From VAZQ01 sp963807865 (GTDB lineage: Bacteria; Pseudomonadota; Alphaproteobacteria; Rhizobiales; Xanthobacteraceae): a stretch of 64,000 nt of DNA. The stretch covers positions 62,001 through 126,000 of the forward strand of contig CAWEDK010000018.1 of NCBI GenBank assembly GCA_963807865.1. The letters run 5' to 3'. The position numbers and the translations under genes were made by a program. The notes under the pieces were generated by a model. That model did no database searches, had not been told where the DNA came from, and saw only the letters and a program-made list of their open reading frames with translations. This document shows, in pieces, positions 51,391-60,202 of the stretch. Within the stretch, counting starts at the first letter, position 1. Every line of letters starts with the position of its first letter.

Positions 51391-52053
51391 ATGCCGGCTA
51401 GGGACGCCAATAGGGCTGTGGAAGGCATGACGGAATTTGCGACGCACGAATGGCCTGCCGGGAGGAGGCCGGAGAGCGTCCTGGTCGACGCCCTAGGCGC
51501 GCGGTCGATCGTGCTCATCGGCATGATGGGAGCGGGGAAGTCGTCGATCGGCCGGCGGCTCGGGCTGCGCCTCGGCATTCCGTTCGTCGATGCCGATGCC
51601 GAAATCGAGAAAGCCGCCGGCATGAACATTCCGGATATCTTCGCCGCCCATGGCGAACCGGACTTCCGGGCCGGCGAGGCGCGGGTGATCGCGCGCCTGC
51701 TGGAGAGCGCCCCGCAGGTGCTGGCGACCGGCGGGGGGGCGTTTATGAATGCCGATACCCGCGCCTTGGTAGCCACGAAGGGCGTCTCGGTCTGGCTGAA
51801 GGCCGAGCACGAGGTTCTGATGCGGCGCATCCGGCGCCGTCACGACCGGCCGCTGCTGAAGACCGACGACCCCGGTGCGACGTTGCGCACGCTCATCGAC
51901 CTCCGTTATCCGGTTTACGCACTCGCCGACTTGACGATCCAATCGCGCGAGGTTCCGCACGACAAGATCGTCGACGAGATCGTGATCGCGCTCGCCGGCC
52001 ACCTCGGATGCGAGGTCGCGAACCTTGTCAGTCAGGGAGATGAAGCACCATGA
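51391..52053 (+). CDS. aroK: Shikimate kinase
   Basis: A 220-residue kinase with an N-terminal extension, Walker A in IVLIGMMGAGKSSIGRRLGL, shikimate-binding FVDADAEIEKAAG, VLATGGGAF and the lid RRRHDRPLL. It phosphorylates shikimate in aromatic amino acid synthesis. The ATG at 51391 has AGGGA 7 bases upstream; a start at 51427 has a site too close to the codon. It overlaps aroB by four bases (ATGA), so they form an operon. Confidence 0.95.
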   Translation: MPARDANRAVEGMTEFATHEWPAGRRPESVLVDALGARSIVLIGMMGAGKSSIGRRLGLRLGIPFVDADAEIEKAAGMNIPDIFAAHGEPDFRAGEARVIARLLESAPQVLATGGGAFMNADTRALVATKGVSVWLKAEHEVLMRRIRRRHDRPLLKTDDPGATLRTLIDLRYPVYALADLTIQSREVPHDKIVDEIVIALAGHLGCEVANLVSQGDEAP

Positions 52054-53177
52054 CCGCCCCGCTGCGCTCAACCGATCCGATCACCGTCGGCGTTGCGCTT
52101 GGCGACCGTAGCTATGAGATCGTGATCGGCCGTGGCCTTATCGGTTCGCTCGGCCGGAAGGTCGCCGCGCTGCGGCCGGGCGCCAAGGCCGCCCTTGTCA
52201 CCGACGCGACCGTCGCGCGTCACCATCTTGCGGCGGCCGAAGCCGCGTTGGCCGGGGAGGGGATTGCCGCCACGTCAGTGACGGTCCCGGAAGGCGAGAG
52301 TTCGAAGAGCTTCGGCTGGCTTGAAACCGTCTGCGAGGCGCTGATCGACGCGCGCGTCGAGCGTGGCGACCTCGTGGTCGCGCTCGGCGGTGGCGTCGTC
52401 GGCGATCTCGCGGGCTTCGCGGCTGCGGTGACGCGCCGTGGTCTCGACTACGTGCAGGTACCGACCTCGCTGCTCGCGCAGGTCAATTCTTCGGTCGGCG
52501 GCAAGACCGCGATCGATACGCGGCATGGCAAGAACCTGGTCGGGGCGTTTCATCAGCCGATTCTGGTGGTGGCCGATACGGCATTGCTCGACACGCTCTC
52601 GGCGCGCGAATTCCGCGCCGGCTATGCGGAGGTCGCCAAGTACGGCCTGCTCGGGGACGAGGCGTTTTTCGCGTGGCTCGAAGCCAACTGGCAGGAGGTG
52701 TTCGCGGGTGGACCGGCGCGCGAGCATGCCATCGCCACGAGTTGCCGGATGAAGGCCGCGATCGTGGCGCGCGACGAGCGCGAGACCGGCGAACGGGCGC
52801 TGCTCAATCTCGGCCATACGTTCGGCCATGCGTTCGAGGCGGCCGCGGGCTTCTCGCAACGCCTGCTGCATGGCGAAGCGGTCGCGCTCGGAATGGTGCT
52901 GGCGTTCGACTTTTCCGCGCGCCAGGGTCTGCTGCCGGAGGCCGATGCGGCGCGCGCGCGCCGCCATCTGGCGGCTGTCGGTCTGCCGACCTCGGTCTCG
53001 CAGATACCCGGCGGGCCGCCCGGAATCGACCGCCTGATGGAGCTGATTGCGCAAGACAAGAAAGTCAGCCGCGGGACGCTGACCTTCATCCTGCTGCGCG
53101 GGATCGGCCAGAGCTTCATCGCGCGCGATGTCGATGCTGCCGAAGTTCGGGCCTTTCTGGTGGAGAAACTCGCCTAG
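52050..53177 (+). CDS. aroB: 3-Dehydroquinate synthase
   Basis: A 375-residue DHQ synthase with the NAD-binding core DLVVALGGGVVGDLAGFAAA, the conserved PTSLLAQVNSSVGGKTAIDT, and the zinc-site ALLNLGHTFGHAFEAAAGFS. It converts DAHP to dehydroquinate, the second step of the shikimate pathway. Its stop TAG (53175-53177) is the first base triplet of a double-hairpin repeat. Confidence 0.96.
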   Translation: MTAPLRSTDPITVGVALGDRSYEIVIGRGLIGSLGRKVAALRPGAKAALVTDATVARHHLAAAEAALAGEGIAATSVTVPEGESSKSFGWLETVCEALIDARVERGDLVVALGGGVVGDLAGFAAAVTRRGLDYVQVPTSLLAQVNSSVGGKTAIDTRHGKNLVGAFHQPILVVADTALLDTLSAREFRAGYAEVAKYGLLGDEAFFAWLEANWQEVFAGGPAREHAIATSCRMKAAIVARDERETGERALLNLGHTFGHAFEAAAGFSQRLLHGEAVALGMVLAFDFSARQGLLPEADAARARRHLAAVGLPTSVSQIPGGPPGIDRLMELIAQDKKVSRGTLTFILLRGIGQSFIARDVDAAEVRAFLVEKLA

Positions 53178-53339
53178 GGGAGTGGATTTGACATTCGCTA
53201 TCACTTGGCCACGGGCTCGCAAAGCGAATCTCAAATCCAAAACTCCACCAGTAACATAAGTTTGCCAGTGTCCTTCGATTCCGAAGTTCGCAAACGGGGA
53301 CGCGGCAGAATGATGCGAACTTCGGAATCGGGACACTAG
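53178..53339. repeat. Double-hairpin intergenic repeat, copy 3
   Basis: Hairpin A: GGAGTGGATTTGACATTCGCT (from 53179) against AGCGAATCTCAAATCC (from 53223), closed by GGAGT / ACTCC. Linker GTAACATAAGTTTGCCAGTG. Hairpin B: CGATTCCGAAGTTCGCA (from 53275) pairs perfectly with TGCGAACTTCGGAATCG, closed by GTGTCC / GGACAC. It fills the entire aroB-to-CNNM gap; the downstream ATG is two bases past its end. Confidence 0.9.
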
Positions 53340-53341
53340 CG

Positions 53342-54631
53342 ATGCTGACCGAAGACTGGCTGGCCCTCGCGTTCATTCTGATCTGCCTCGTCGTCGCTTT
53401 CTTCTTCTCCGCGAGCGAGACGGCGCTGACCGCGATGTCGCGCGCGCGCATGTTGCGGATGGAGAAGGCCGGCAATCCCCGCGCCACGCTCGTCAATCGT
53501 CTCATCGAGACGCGCGAGCGCATGATCGGCGCGATTCTGACCGGCAACAACGTCGTCAACATCGCGGCCTCGGCCGTCACCACCAGCCTCTTGTTGTATT
53601 GGTTCGGCGATGTCGGCGTGCTCTATGCCACCGTCATCATGACGGTGCTGACCGTCGTGTTCACCGAGGTGCTGCCCAAGACGCTGGCGATCAACGCTCC
53701 CGACCGCGTCGCACTTCTGGTTGCGCGGCCGATTTCCTGGGTGGTGCGGCTGTTCGGACCGATGCTGATCGGCATCGAGGCGATGGTCCGCTGGATTCTG
53801 CGCCTGTTCGGCATGCGGGTCGGCGCCGATCAGGCCTATCTTTCGGCGCATGAGGAATTGCGCGGCCAGGTCGATCTGCTGCATCACGAGGGCAGCGTCG
53901 AAAAGCAGGACCGCGACATGTTTTCCGGCCTGCTCGATCTGCGCGACCTCACCGTCGCCGACGTGATGATTCACCGCACCGAGATGATCACGGTGTGCGC
54001 CGATCTTCCGCCCGAGGACGTGGTCAAGGCCGTGCTCGATGCCTCGGTCACGCGCATTCCGGTCTGGAAGGGCCGGCCGGAGAACATCGTCGGCGTCCTG
54101 CACGTCAAGGACCTGCTGCGCGCCATCCAGGCGGTCGACGGCGACCTGACCAAGATCGACGTTGCCGAGATTGCGCGCCCGCCCTGGTTCGTGCCCGACA
54201 TCCGCCCACTGTCCGAGCAGTTGAAGGCGTTCCGCCGGCGCAAAACGCCGTTCGCGCTGGTGGTCGACGAATACGGCGAGGTGATGGGACTGGTCACGAT
54301 CGAGGACATCCTGGAGGAGATCGTCGGCGACATCAGCGACGAATACGATATCGTGGTGCCGGGCGTGCGGCCCCAGCCGGACGGTTCGGTTACGGTGGAC
54401 GGCGGCGTGCCGATCCGCGATCTCAACCGCGCCATGGAATGGAGCCTGCCGGACGAGGAGGCCACCACGATCGCCGGTCTGGTAATCCATGAGGCGCGAT
54501 CGATCCCGGAGCCGGGGCAGTCTTTCACGTTCCATGGCTTCAGGTTTCGGGTGTTGCGCCGTGAGCGCAATCGCATTACGGCGTTACGCATCACGCCACT
54601 GGTCAAGAAGCCCGTCGCCAAGACGGCATGA
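53342..54631 (+). CDS. HlyC/CorC-family CNNM-CBS transporter protein
   Basis: A 429-residue protein: CNNM membrane domain (AFFFSASETALTAMSRARML, VLTVVFTEVLPKTLAINAPD), two CBS domains (VADVMIHRTEMITVCADLPP; FALVVDEYGEVMGLVTIEDI), and a C-terminal CorC_HlyC domain (GSVTVDGGVPIRDLNRAMEW). These proteins handle magnesium or cobalt efflux. Its start lies directly behind the repeat's second hairpin; the GGGA that could serve as ribosome site is inside the right arm of that hairpin. Confidence 0.9.
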   Translation: MLTEDWLALAFILICLVVAFFFSASETALTAMSRARMLRMEKAGNPRATLVNRLIETRERMIGAILTGNNVVNIAASAVTTSLLLYWFGDVGVLYATVIMTVLTVVFTEVLPKTLAINAPDRVALLVARPISWVVRLFGPMLIGIEAMVRWILRLFGMRVGADQAYLSAHEELRGQVDLLHHEGSVEKQDRDMFSGLLDLRDLTVADVMIHRTEMITVCADLPPEDVVKAVLDASVTRIPVWKGRPENIVGVLHVKDLLRAIQAVDGDLTKIDVAEIARPPWFVPDIRPLSEQLKAFRRRKTPFALVVDEYGEVMGLVTIEDILEEIVGDISDEYDIVVPGVRPQPDGSVTVDGGVPIRDLNRAMEWSLPDEEATTIAGLVIHEARSIPEPGQSFTFHGFRFRVLRRERNRITALRITPLVKKPVAKTA

Positions 54632-54661
54632 CGCGCGGCCAGCGCCGCGCACAGGGAGAGG

Positions 54662-55654
54662 ATGGTCATGTTCGCATGCACTGGGGCACGCGTCCCCGCA
54701 CTGGTCGTTGCGCTCCTGCTGCTGGCATCCGCAGCGGCGGCGCAGGATTTTCCATCCAGGCCCGTTCGGGTGATCGTTCCGTTCCCGCCCGGCGGGCCGA
54801 CCGACGTGCTGGCGCGCGCCTTGGGCGAAGGGTTTCGCGAGCGGACCGGACAGAGCCTCGTGGTCGACAACAAGCCGGGCGGCGGTACCGCGATCGGCGC
54901 GACGGCCTGCAAGAATGCTGAACCCGACGGCTACACGTTCTGCCTGCTGACGGCGAGCACCATTTCGCTCAACCCGTTTCTCTATACCAACCTGTCGTAC
55001 GATCCGCCCAAGGATCTGGAGCCGATCACCAACGTGGTCTTCACCCAGCAGGTGATGATCATGCACAAGTCGGTGCCGGCGAACACCATCGGCGAGTTGA
55101 TCGCCTATTCGAAGGCCAATCCGCAGAAGCTCAATTTCGGATCGTTTGGCGTCGGCGGCGATTCGCACCTGGTGTTCGAATGGCTCAAGGTGAAGACCGG
55201 CGCGCAGATGACGCACATTCCCTACGGTGGAGCGGCGCCCGCGATCGTGGCGTTCGAGCGCGGCGACGCGCATCTGCTGTTTCCGGTCGGCTCGCCGGCG
55301 GTGCTCGAGCGGATCAAGTCGGGGCTCGCCAAGCCGATCGCGGTGCCGGAAGGCCAGCATGCGGCCACGCTGCCGGGCGTGCCATCGTTCAGCGCGGCTG
55401 GATTGCCGCCGTATAATGCCAAGACCTGGTTCGGGGCGTTCGCGCCGGCCGGTACGCCGAAGGACCGCATCGATATTCTGAGCCGGCAACTCGTTGCGGT
55501 CATCAAGTCGCAGGCGTTCTTCGACCGCTTCCTCAAGCTCGGCGGCTATGATCCGATCGGCAACACGCCGGAAGAATTCCGCAAGTTCCTGGCGGAAGAT
55601 CGCGTACGCGGCGAAGAGTTGGTGAAGATATCGGGCGTGAAGCTCAATCAATGA
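54662..55654 (+). CDS. TctC/Bug-family periplasmic substrate-binding protein (second copy)
   Basis: A 330-residue secreted protein with a signal peptide (ALVVALLLLASAAAAQ) and Bug core VRVIVPFPPGGPTDVLARAL, LVVDNKPGGGTAIGATACKN and IPYGGAAPAIVAF. It is only about 33% alike to the copy at 10.3 kb by eye. It stands 47 bases before livH on the same strand, so it may be co-transcribed with the Liv transporter. That mix is unusual, because Bug proteins normally pair with TctAB. GGGAGAGG precedes the start. Confidence 0.85.
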   Translation: MVMFACTGARVPALVVALLLLASAAAAQDFPSRPVRVIVPFPPGGPTDVLARALGEGFRERTGQSLVVDNKPGGGTAIGATACKNAEPDGYTFCLLTASTISLNPFLYTNLSYDPPKDLEPITNVVFTQQVMIMHKSVPANTIGELIAYSKANPQKLNFGSFGVGGDSHLVFEWLKVKTGAQMTHIPYGGAAPAIVAFERGDAHLLFPVGSPAVLERIKSGLAKPIAVPEGQHAATLPGVPSFSAAGLPPYNAKTWFGAFAPAGTPKDRIDILSRQLVAVIKSQAFFDRFLKLGGYDPIGNTPEEFRKFLAEDRVRGEELVKISGVKLNQ

Positions 55655-55701
55655 CGCCTCCGTAGTCGTCGTCCGGGCGACGGGCTGACCTTGAGGGTGC
55701 G

Positions 55702-56622
55702 ATGCTGGGGCCTGTCCTCGAAACGCTGATCGGCGGCCTGCTGACGGGCGTGCTCTATTCGCTCGTGGCGCTCGGCTTCGTCCTGATCTTCAAGGCTTCC
55801 GGTGTGTTCAACTTCGCCCAGGGCGCGATGGTGCTGTTCGCCGCGCTGTCGTTCGCGCGGCTGTCGGAAGTGATGCCGTTCATCGTTGCGCTCGCGCTGT
55901 CGGTCCTGATCATGATCGCGCTCGCATACGCGATCGAATTTCTGGTGCTGCGGCGTCTCGTCAATCAGGACGGGATCATCCTGTTCATGGCGACGCTCGG
56001 CATCGCGTACTTTCTCGAAGGCTTCGGGCAGACCGTCTGGGGAAGCGACATCTACAAGATCAATCTCGGCCTGCCGAAGGAGCCGATCTTCATTTTTGAA
56101 TCGGTGTTTCCGGGTGGCCTGCTGATCGACCCGTCGGAGCTCATTGCCGCGATCATCTGCGCGGCGATGGTCGCGGTGCTGGCGGTGTTCTTCCAGGTCA
56201 CGCGGGTCGGCCGGGCGTTGCGCGCGGTCGCCGACGATCATCAGGCGGCGCAGTCGGTCGGCATCCCGCTCAGCCAGATCTGGCTGATGGTATGGGCGGT
56301 TGCCGGCATCGTGGCGCTGGTGGCCGGCATGATGTGGGGCGCCAAGCTCGGCGTGCAGTTCTCGCTCTCGGTGGTGGCGCTCAAGGCGCTGCCGGTTCTG
56401 ATTCTGGGCGGCTTCACGTCCATCCCGGGCGCCATCGTCGGCGGGCTGGTGATCGGGGCCGGCGAGAAGCTCGCCGAAGTGTTTCTGAGCCCGGTGCTGA
56501 TCCGCTGGTTCGATCTCGCCGGCGGCGGCCTGGAGAACTGGTTCGCCTACGTGCTGGCCTTGCTGTTCCTGCTCGTGCGCCCACAAGGGCTGTTCGGCGA
56601 GCGCATCATCGAGCGGGTGTGA
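55702..56622 (+). CDS. livH: Branched-chain amino acid-type ABC transporter permease LivH
   Basis: A 306-residue permease with the LivH pattern GVLYSLVALGFVLIFKASGV, FNFAQGAMVLFAALS, LRAVADDHQAAQSVGIPLSQ (the EAA-like loop) and LGGFTSIPGAIVGGLVIG. It forms half of the membrane channel with LivM. It starts a liv-type operon and is followed one base later by livM. Substrates of this expanded family include amino acids, urea, and aromatic acids. Confidence 0.92.
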   Translation: MLGPVLETLIGGLLTGVLYSLVALGFVLIFKASGVFNFAQGAMVLFAALSFARLSEVMPFIVALALSVLIMIALAYAIEFLVLRRLVNQDGIILFMATLGIAYFLEGFGQTVWGSDIYKINLGLPKEPIFIFESVFPGGLLIDPSELIAAIICAAMVAVLAVFFQVTRVGRALRAVADDHQAAQSVGIPLSQIWLMVWAVAGIVALVAGMMWGAKLGVQFSLSVVALKALPVLILGGFTSIPGAIVGGLVIGAGEKLAEVFLSPVLIRWFDLAGGGLENWFAYVLALLFLLVRPQGLFGERIIERV

Positions 56623-56623
56623 C

Positions 56624-57688
56624 GTGCTGTATCGCGAATCCGGCCAGTTCAAGACCTCCTACGCGGCCGATCAGGCGATCTTCCCGATCGCGCAGGATCG
56701 CTGGTTCGTGGTCGGGCTGGTGGTGTTCGGGTTCGTCGGGGTTCCGCTGTTCGCCGGACAGTATCTCTACACCGAGGTGCTGATCCCGGTGCTGATCCTG
56801 TCGATCGCCGCGATCGGTCTCAACATCCTGACCGGCTATTGCGGACAGGTGTCGCTCGGAACCGGCGGATTCATGGCGGTGGGCGCTTACGCGGCCTACA
56901 ATCTCGCCTTGCGGCTGCCGGACACGAACATCATTCTGGTGTTCCTATTCGCCGGCGTGATGGCGATGCTGGTCGGCCTGCTGTTCGGGCTGCCGTCCTT
57001 GCGCATCAAGGGATTCTATCTCGCGGTCGCGACGCTCGCCGCCCAGTTTTTTCTCGAATGGGCGTTCGCGCGCGTCAAATGGTTCACCAACTACACGCCC
57101 TCGGGTTCGGTTGCGGTCGGCAAGATCGAACTGTTCGGTCTCCCGATCGACACGCCGATGAGAATCTACCTGTTCGTGCTCGCGACCGTCGTCATCCTCG
57201 CGCTCGGCGCCAAGAATCTGGTGCGCGGGCGGCTCGGCCGCATGTGGATGGCGATGCGCGACATGGATATCGCGGCCGAGATCATCGGCATCCGGCCGCT
57301 GCACGCCAAGCTGACGGCGTTCGCCGTCTCGTCGTTCTACATCGGCATCGCGGGCGCGCTGTGGGGCTTTCTGCGGCTCGGCTCCTGGGAGCCGCTGGCG
57401 TTCGACGTCAACCGCTCGTTCCAGGTGCTGTTCATGATCATCATCGGCGGGCTCGGAACGATCCTCGGATCGTTCCTGGGCGCCGCCTTCATCGTACTGA
57501 CGCCAATCTTCCTCAACCAGCTGCCGCTGTGGCTCGGCATCCCGATTTCGACTGCGATGATTTCGCACATCGAGTTCATGCTGTTCGGGGTCATGATCGT
57601 TTTTTTCCTGATCGTAGAGCCACATGGCCTGGCGCGGCTCTGGGCGATCGCCAAGGAGAAGCTCCGGCTCTGGCCGTTCCCGTATTGA
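56624..57688 (+). CDS. livM: Branched-chain amino acid-type ABC transporter permease LivM
   Basis: A 354-residue permease: LILSIAAIGLNILTGYCGQV, SLGTGGFMAVGAYAAYNLA, the EAA loop WMAMRDMDIAAEIIGIRPLH and LGTILGSFLGAAF. The start is GTG at 56624, two bases after the livH stop, showing translational coupling. No fused LivG ATPase is present in its C-terminus, which ends LWPFPY. Confidence 0.92.
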   Translation: MLYRESGQFKTSYAADQAIFPIAQDRWFVVGLVVFGFVGVPLFAGQYLYTEVLIPVLILSIAAIGLNILTGYCGQVSLGTGGFMAVGAYAAYNLALRLPDTNIILVFLFAGVMAMLVGLLFGLPSLRIKGFYLAVATLAAQFFLEWAFARVKWFTNYTPSGSVAVGKIELFGLPIDTPMRIYLFVLATVVILALGAKNLVRGRLGRMWMAMRDMDIAAEIIGIRPLHAKLTAFAVSSFYIGIAGALWGFLRLGSWEPLAFDVNRSFQVLFMIIIGGLGTILGSFLGAAFIVLTPIFLNQLPLWLGIPISTAMISHIEFMLFGVMIVFFLIVEPHGLARLWAIAKEKLRLWPFPY

Positions 57689-57723
57689 GCACCGGCGGTT
57701 TCGAGGGCACTATCGCGGCCAGC

Positions 57724-57771
57724 GCGGGCCGTGGCCCGCAATAACATCGCCGGGCGGCCGGTTTGCCGGCC
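57724..57771 (+). promoter_or_regulatory. Two tandem hairpins between livM and the binding-protein gene
   Basis: GCGGGCC-GT-GGCCCGC (57724-57739) and GGCCGG-TTTG-CCGGCC (57756-57771) are strong stems with no U tract. In operons of this kind such hairpins stabilise or partly attenuate mRNA so that the binding protein is made in excess over the membrane parts. The position fits; the effect is inferred. Confidence 0.5.
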
Positions 57772-57797
57772 AGCCTGGCAGTTCAACGGAGGAAACG

Positions 57798-59117
57798 ATG
57801 ATTGCCAGGCAGTTCGGACTCGTTCTGGCGGCGGCCGTCGGCGGCACATTGGTCGCCGCACCGGCGCTGGCGCAGAACGAGCAGTTCATCCCGCATCTGG
57901 TGTACCGGACCGGCGCCTATGCGCCGAACGGCATCCCGTTCGCCAACGGCGTGGCCGACTACTACCGGCTGGTCAACGAGCGCGACGGCGGCATCAACGG
58001 CGTCAAGATCGTATACGAGGAATGCGACACCGGTTACGCGACCGATCGCGGGGTGGAATGCTACGAGCGGCTCAAGGCCAAGGGGCCGACCGGCGCCGCC
58101 TACGTCATTCCACTGTCGACCGGCATCACGTTCGCTCTGACCGAGAAAGCACCGGTCGACAAGATTCCGATCATCACGATGGGATACGGCCGATCCGAGT
58201 CCCGCGACGGCTCGGTGTTCCAGTGGAATTTCCCGTTGCTCGGCACCTACTGGACGGCGGCGGACATCATCCTGCAGCACATCGCCAAGAAGGAAGGCGG
58301 GTTCGACAAGCTCAAGGGCAAGAAGATCGCGCTGGTCTATCACGACTCGCCCTACGGCAAAGAGCCGATCGCGTTGCTGCAGAAGCGCGCGCAAATGCAC
58401 GGCTTCGAGCCGTTGCTGCTGCCGGTCACCCATCCGGGCGTGGAGCAGAAGGCGACGTGGCTGCAGATCCGCCAGAACCGCCCCGACTACGTGCTGTTGT
58501 GGGGCTGGGGCATCATGAATTCGACCGCCATCAAGGAAGCGGTCGCGGTCGGCTATCCGCGCGACAAGATGTACGGCGTGTGGTGGTCGGGCGCCGAGCA
58601 GGACACCCGTCCGGCCGAAGATGGCGCCAGGAACTACAATTCGGTCACGCTGCAGCACACCTCCGGCCAGTTCAAGCTGCACGAGGACCTGAAGAAGTTC
58701 CTCTATGACAAAGGCCAGGGCACCGCCAAGTGGGAAGACACCGGCGAAATCCTCTACGTGCGAGGCCTGATCGACGCCATGCTCGGCGTCGAGGCGATCC
58801 GCACCGCGCAGGAAAAGTTCGGCAAGAAGCCGCTGACCGGCGAACAGGTCCGCTGGGGGCTCGAGAACCTCGACCTCACCGCCGACCGCCTCAAGGCGCT
58901 GGGCTTCGAGGGTGTGATGCAGCCGATCAAAGTGTCCTGTGCCGATCACGAAGGGGCGCGCACCGGCCGCATCCAGACCTGGGACGGCAAGAACTGGAAG
59001 ATCACCTCCGACTGGTACACCAGTGATGACAACGTGATCGGCCCGATGGTCAAGGACGCGGCGGCCAAGTACGCGGCCGAAAAGAAGATTACGCCGGGCT
59101 GCCTGGCGACCAACTGA
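57798..59117 (+). CDS. ABC transporter substrate-binding protein, LivK-like
   Basis: A 439-residue periplasmic type I binding protein (Peripla_BP_6): signal peptide MIARQFGLVLAAAVGGTLVA, LVYRTGAYAPNGIPFANGVA, DGGINGVKIVYEECDTGYAT and LVYHDSPYGKEPIALLQKRA. The ligand cannot be read from the sequence, but this subgroup often binds aromatic or aliphatic acids rather than amino acids. The ATG has ACGGAGGAAACG upstream, a very strong site. Its stop overlaps livF by one base. Confidence 0.88.
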   Translation: MIARQFGLVLAAAVGGTLVAAPALAQNEQFIPHLVYRTGAYAPNGIPFANGVADYYRLVNERDGGINGVKIVYEECDTGYATDRGVECYERLKAKGPTGAAYVIPLSTGITFALTEKAPVDKIPIITMGYGRSESRDGSVFQWNFPLLGTYWTAADIILQHIAKKEGGFDKLKGKKIALVYHDSPYGKEPIALLQKRAQMHGFEPLLLPVTHPGVEQKATWLQIRQNRPDYVLLWGWGIMNSTAIKEAVAVGYPRDKMYGVWWSGAEQDTRPAEDGARNYNSVTLQHTSGQFKLHEDLKKFLYDKGQGTAKWEDTGEILYVRGLIDAMLGVEAIRTAQEKFGKKPLTGEQVRWGLENLDLTADRLKALGFEGVMQPIKVSCADHEGARTGRIQTWDGKNWKITSDWYTSDDNVIGPMVKDAAAKYAAEKKITPGCLATN

Positions 59118-60010
59118 TGCCGAACCCGGGCGACCGCAACGCGGAGGAGGCGGCAATTGCGCCGCCTCCGTCTGCGAGCGAAAGCCCCTCGGCCGCACCG
59201 GCGGCGTCCTCGCTGATCCTGTCGGTCAACAATATCGAAGTGGTCTACAACCACGTCATTCTCGTGCTGAAGGGCGTGTCGCTGGCGGTGTCCAAGGGGC
59301 AGATCGTGGCGCTGCTGGGCGCGAACGGCGCCGGCAAGTCGACGACTCTCAAGGCAATTTCGAACCTGTTGTCGGCCGAACGCGGAGAAGTCACCAAGGG
59401 GTCCATCTCCTTCGACGGCACGACCGTCCACGCGCTGACCCCCAACGAAATGGTGCGCCGCGGCTGTATCCAGGTGATGGAAGGGCGTCACTGCTTCGCC
59501 CATCTGACGGTCGAGGAGAACCTGCTGACCGGTGCCTACACACGCCGCGACGGCAACGCGGGCGTCCGGCGCGATCTCGAACTGGTCTATTCCTATTTCC
59601 CGCGGCTGCGCGAACGCCGCGGCTCGACGGCCGGCTACATCTCCGGCGGCGAGCAGCAGATGTGCGCCATCGGCCGCGCCTTGATGTCGCGGCCGAAGAT
59701 GATCCTGCTCGACGAGCCGTCGATGGGGCTCGCTCCGCAACTCGTCGAGGAAATCTTCGAGATCGTCGGCAACCTCAACGTCAAGGAAGGGGTGTCGTTC
59801 CTGCTGGCCGAACAGAACACCCGCTTGGCGCTTCGCTATGCGCGCTATGGTTATGTGCTCGAAAGCGGCCGCGTGGTGCTCGACGGCGAGGCCAAGGCGC
59901 TGAGCGAAAACGAGGACGTCAAGGAATTCTATCTCGGCATCACCGAGGGTCGCCGCAAGTCGTTCCGCGAAGGCAAGCATTATCGCCGCCGCAAACGGTG
60001 GCTGGCCTAG
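59117..60010 (+). CDS. livF: ABC transporter ATP-binding protein LivF
   Basis: A 297-residue ATPase: an N-terminal Ala/Pro-rich extension, Walker A (LLGANGAGKSTTLKAI), Q-loop region IQVMEGRHCFAHLTVEENLL, signature ISGGEQQMCAIGRALM (a LivF variant of LSGGQ), Walker B MILLDEPSMGLAPQLV and the H-loop region LLAEQNTRLAL. It is one of the two ATPases of a Liv transporter; the other, LivG, is not in this window. The stop TAG (60008-60010) is the left end of a repeat. Confidence 0.93.
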   Translation: MPNPGDRNAEEAAIAPPPSASESPSAAPAASSLILSVNNIEVVYNHVILVLKGVSLAVSKGQIVALLGANGAGKSTTLKAISNLLSAERGEVTKGSISFDGTTVHALTPNEMVRRGCIQVMEGRHCFAHLTVEENLLTGAYTRRDGNAGVRRDLELVYSYFPRLRERRGSTAGYISGGEQQMCAIGRALMSRPKMILLDEPSMGLAPQLVEEIFEIVGNLNVKEGVSFLLAEQNTRLALRYARYGYVLESGRVVLDGEAKALSENEDVKEFYLGITEGRRKSFREGKHYRRRKRWLA

Positions 60011-60175
60011 TGCCCCAACCCGAAGTTCGCGCACATCGTGCGGCAAAATCCGATCGCGAACTTCGGGTTCAAAAAGGGGCACTAAAATCATAGCGTTGCT
60101 AGTGGTCCTTGGATTCCGAAGTTCGCAAACGAGGGTGCCTCACAAATGATGTGAACTTCGGAATCGGACCGCTAG
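60008..60175. repeat. Double-hairpin intergenic repeat, copy 4
   Basis: Hairpin A: TAGTGCCCC with AACCCGAAGTTCGCG (60017-60031) pairs perfectly with CGCGAACTTCGGGTT, then GGGGCACT. Linker AAATCATAGCGTTGCTAGTG. Hairpin B: TAGTGGTCC ... GATTCCGAAGTTCGCA pairs with TGTGAACTTCGGAATC ... GGACCGCTA. Its first three bases are the livF stop codon. Hairpin A here carries the GAAGTTCGC stem that elsewhere belongs only to hairpin B, so stem sequences have been exchanged between positions. Confidence 0.9.
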
Positions 60176-60202
60176 TCGTTGTCGTCGGTAGAGGTCACCG
60201 CG

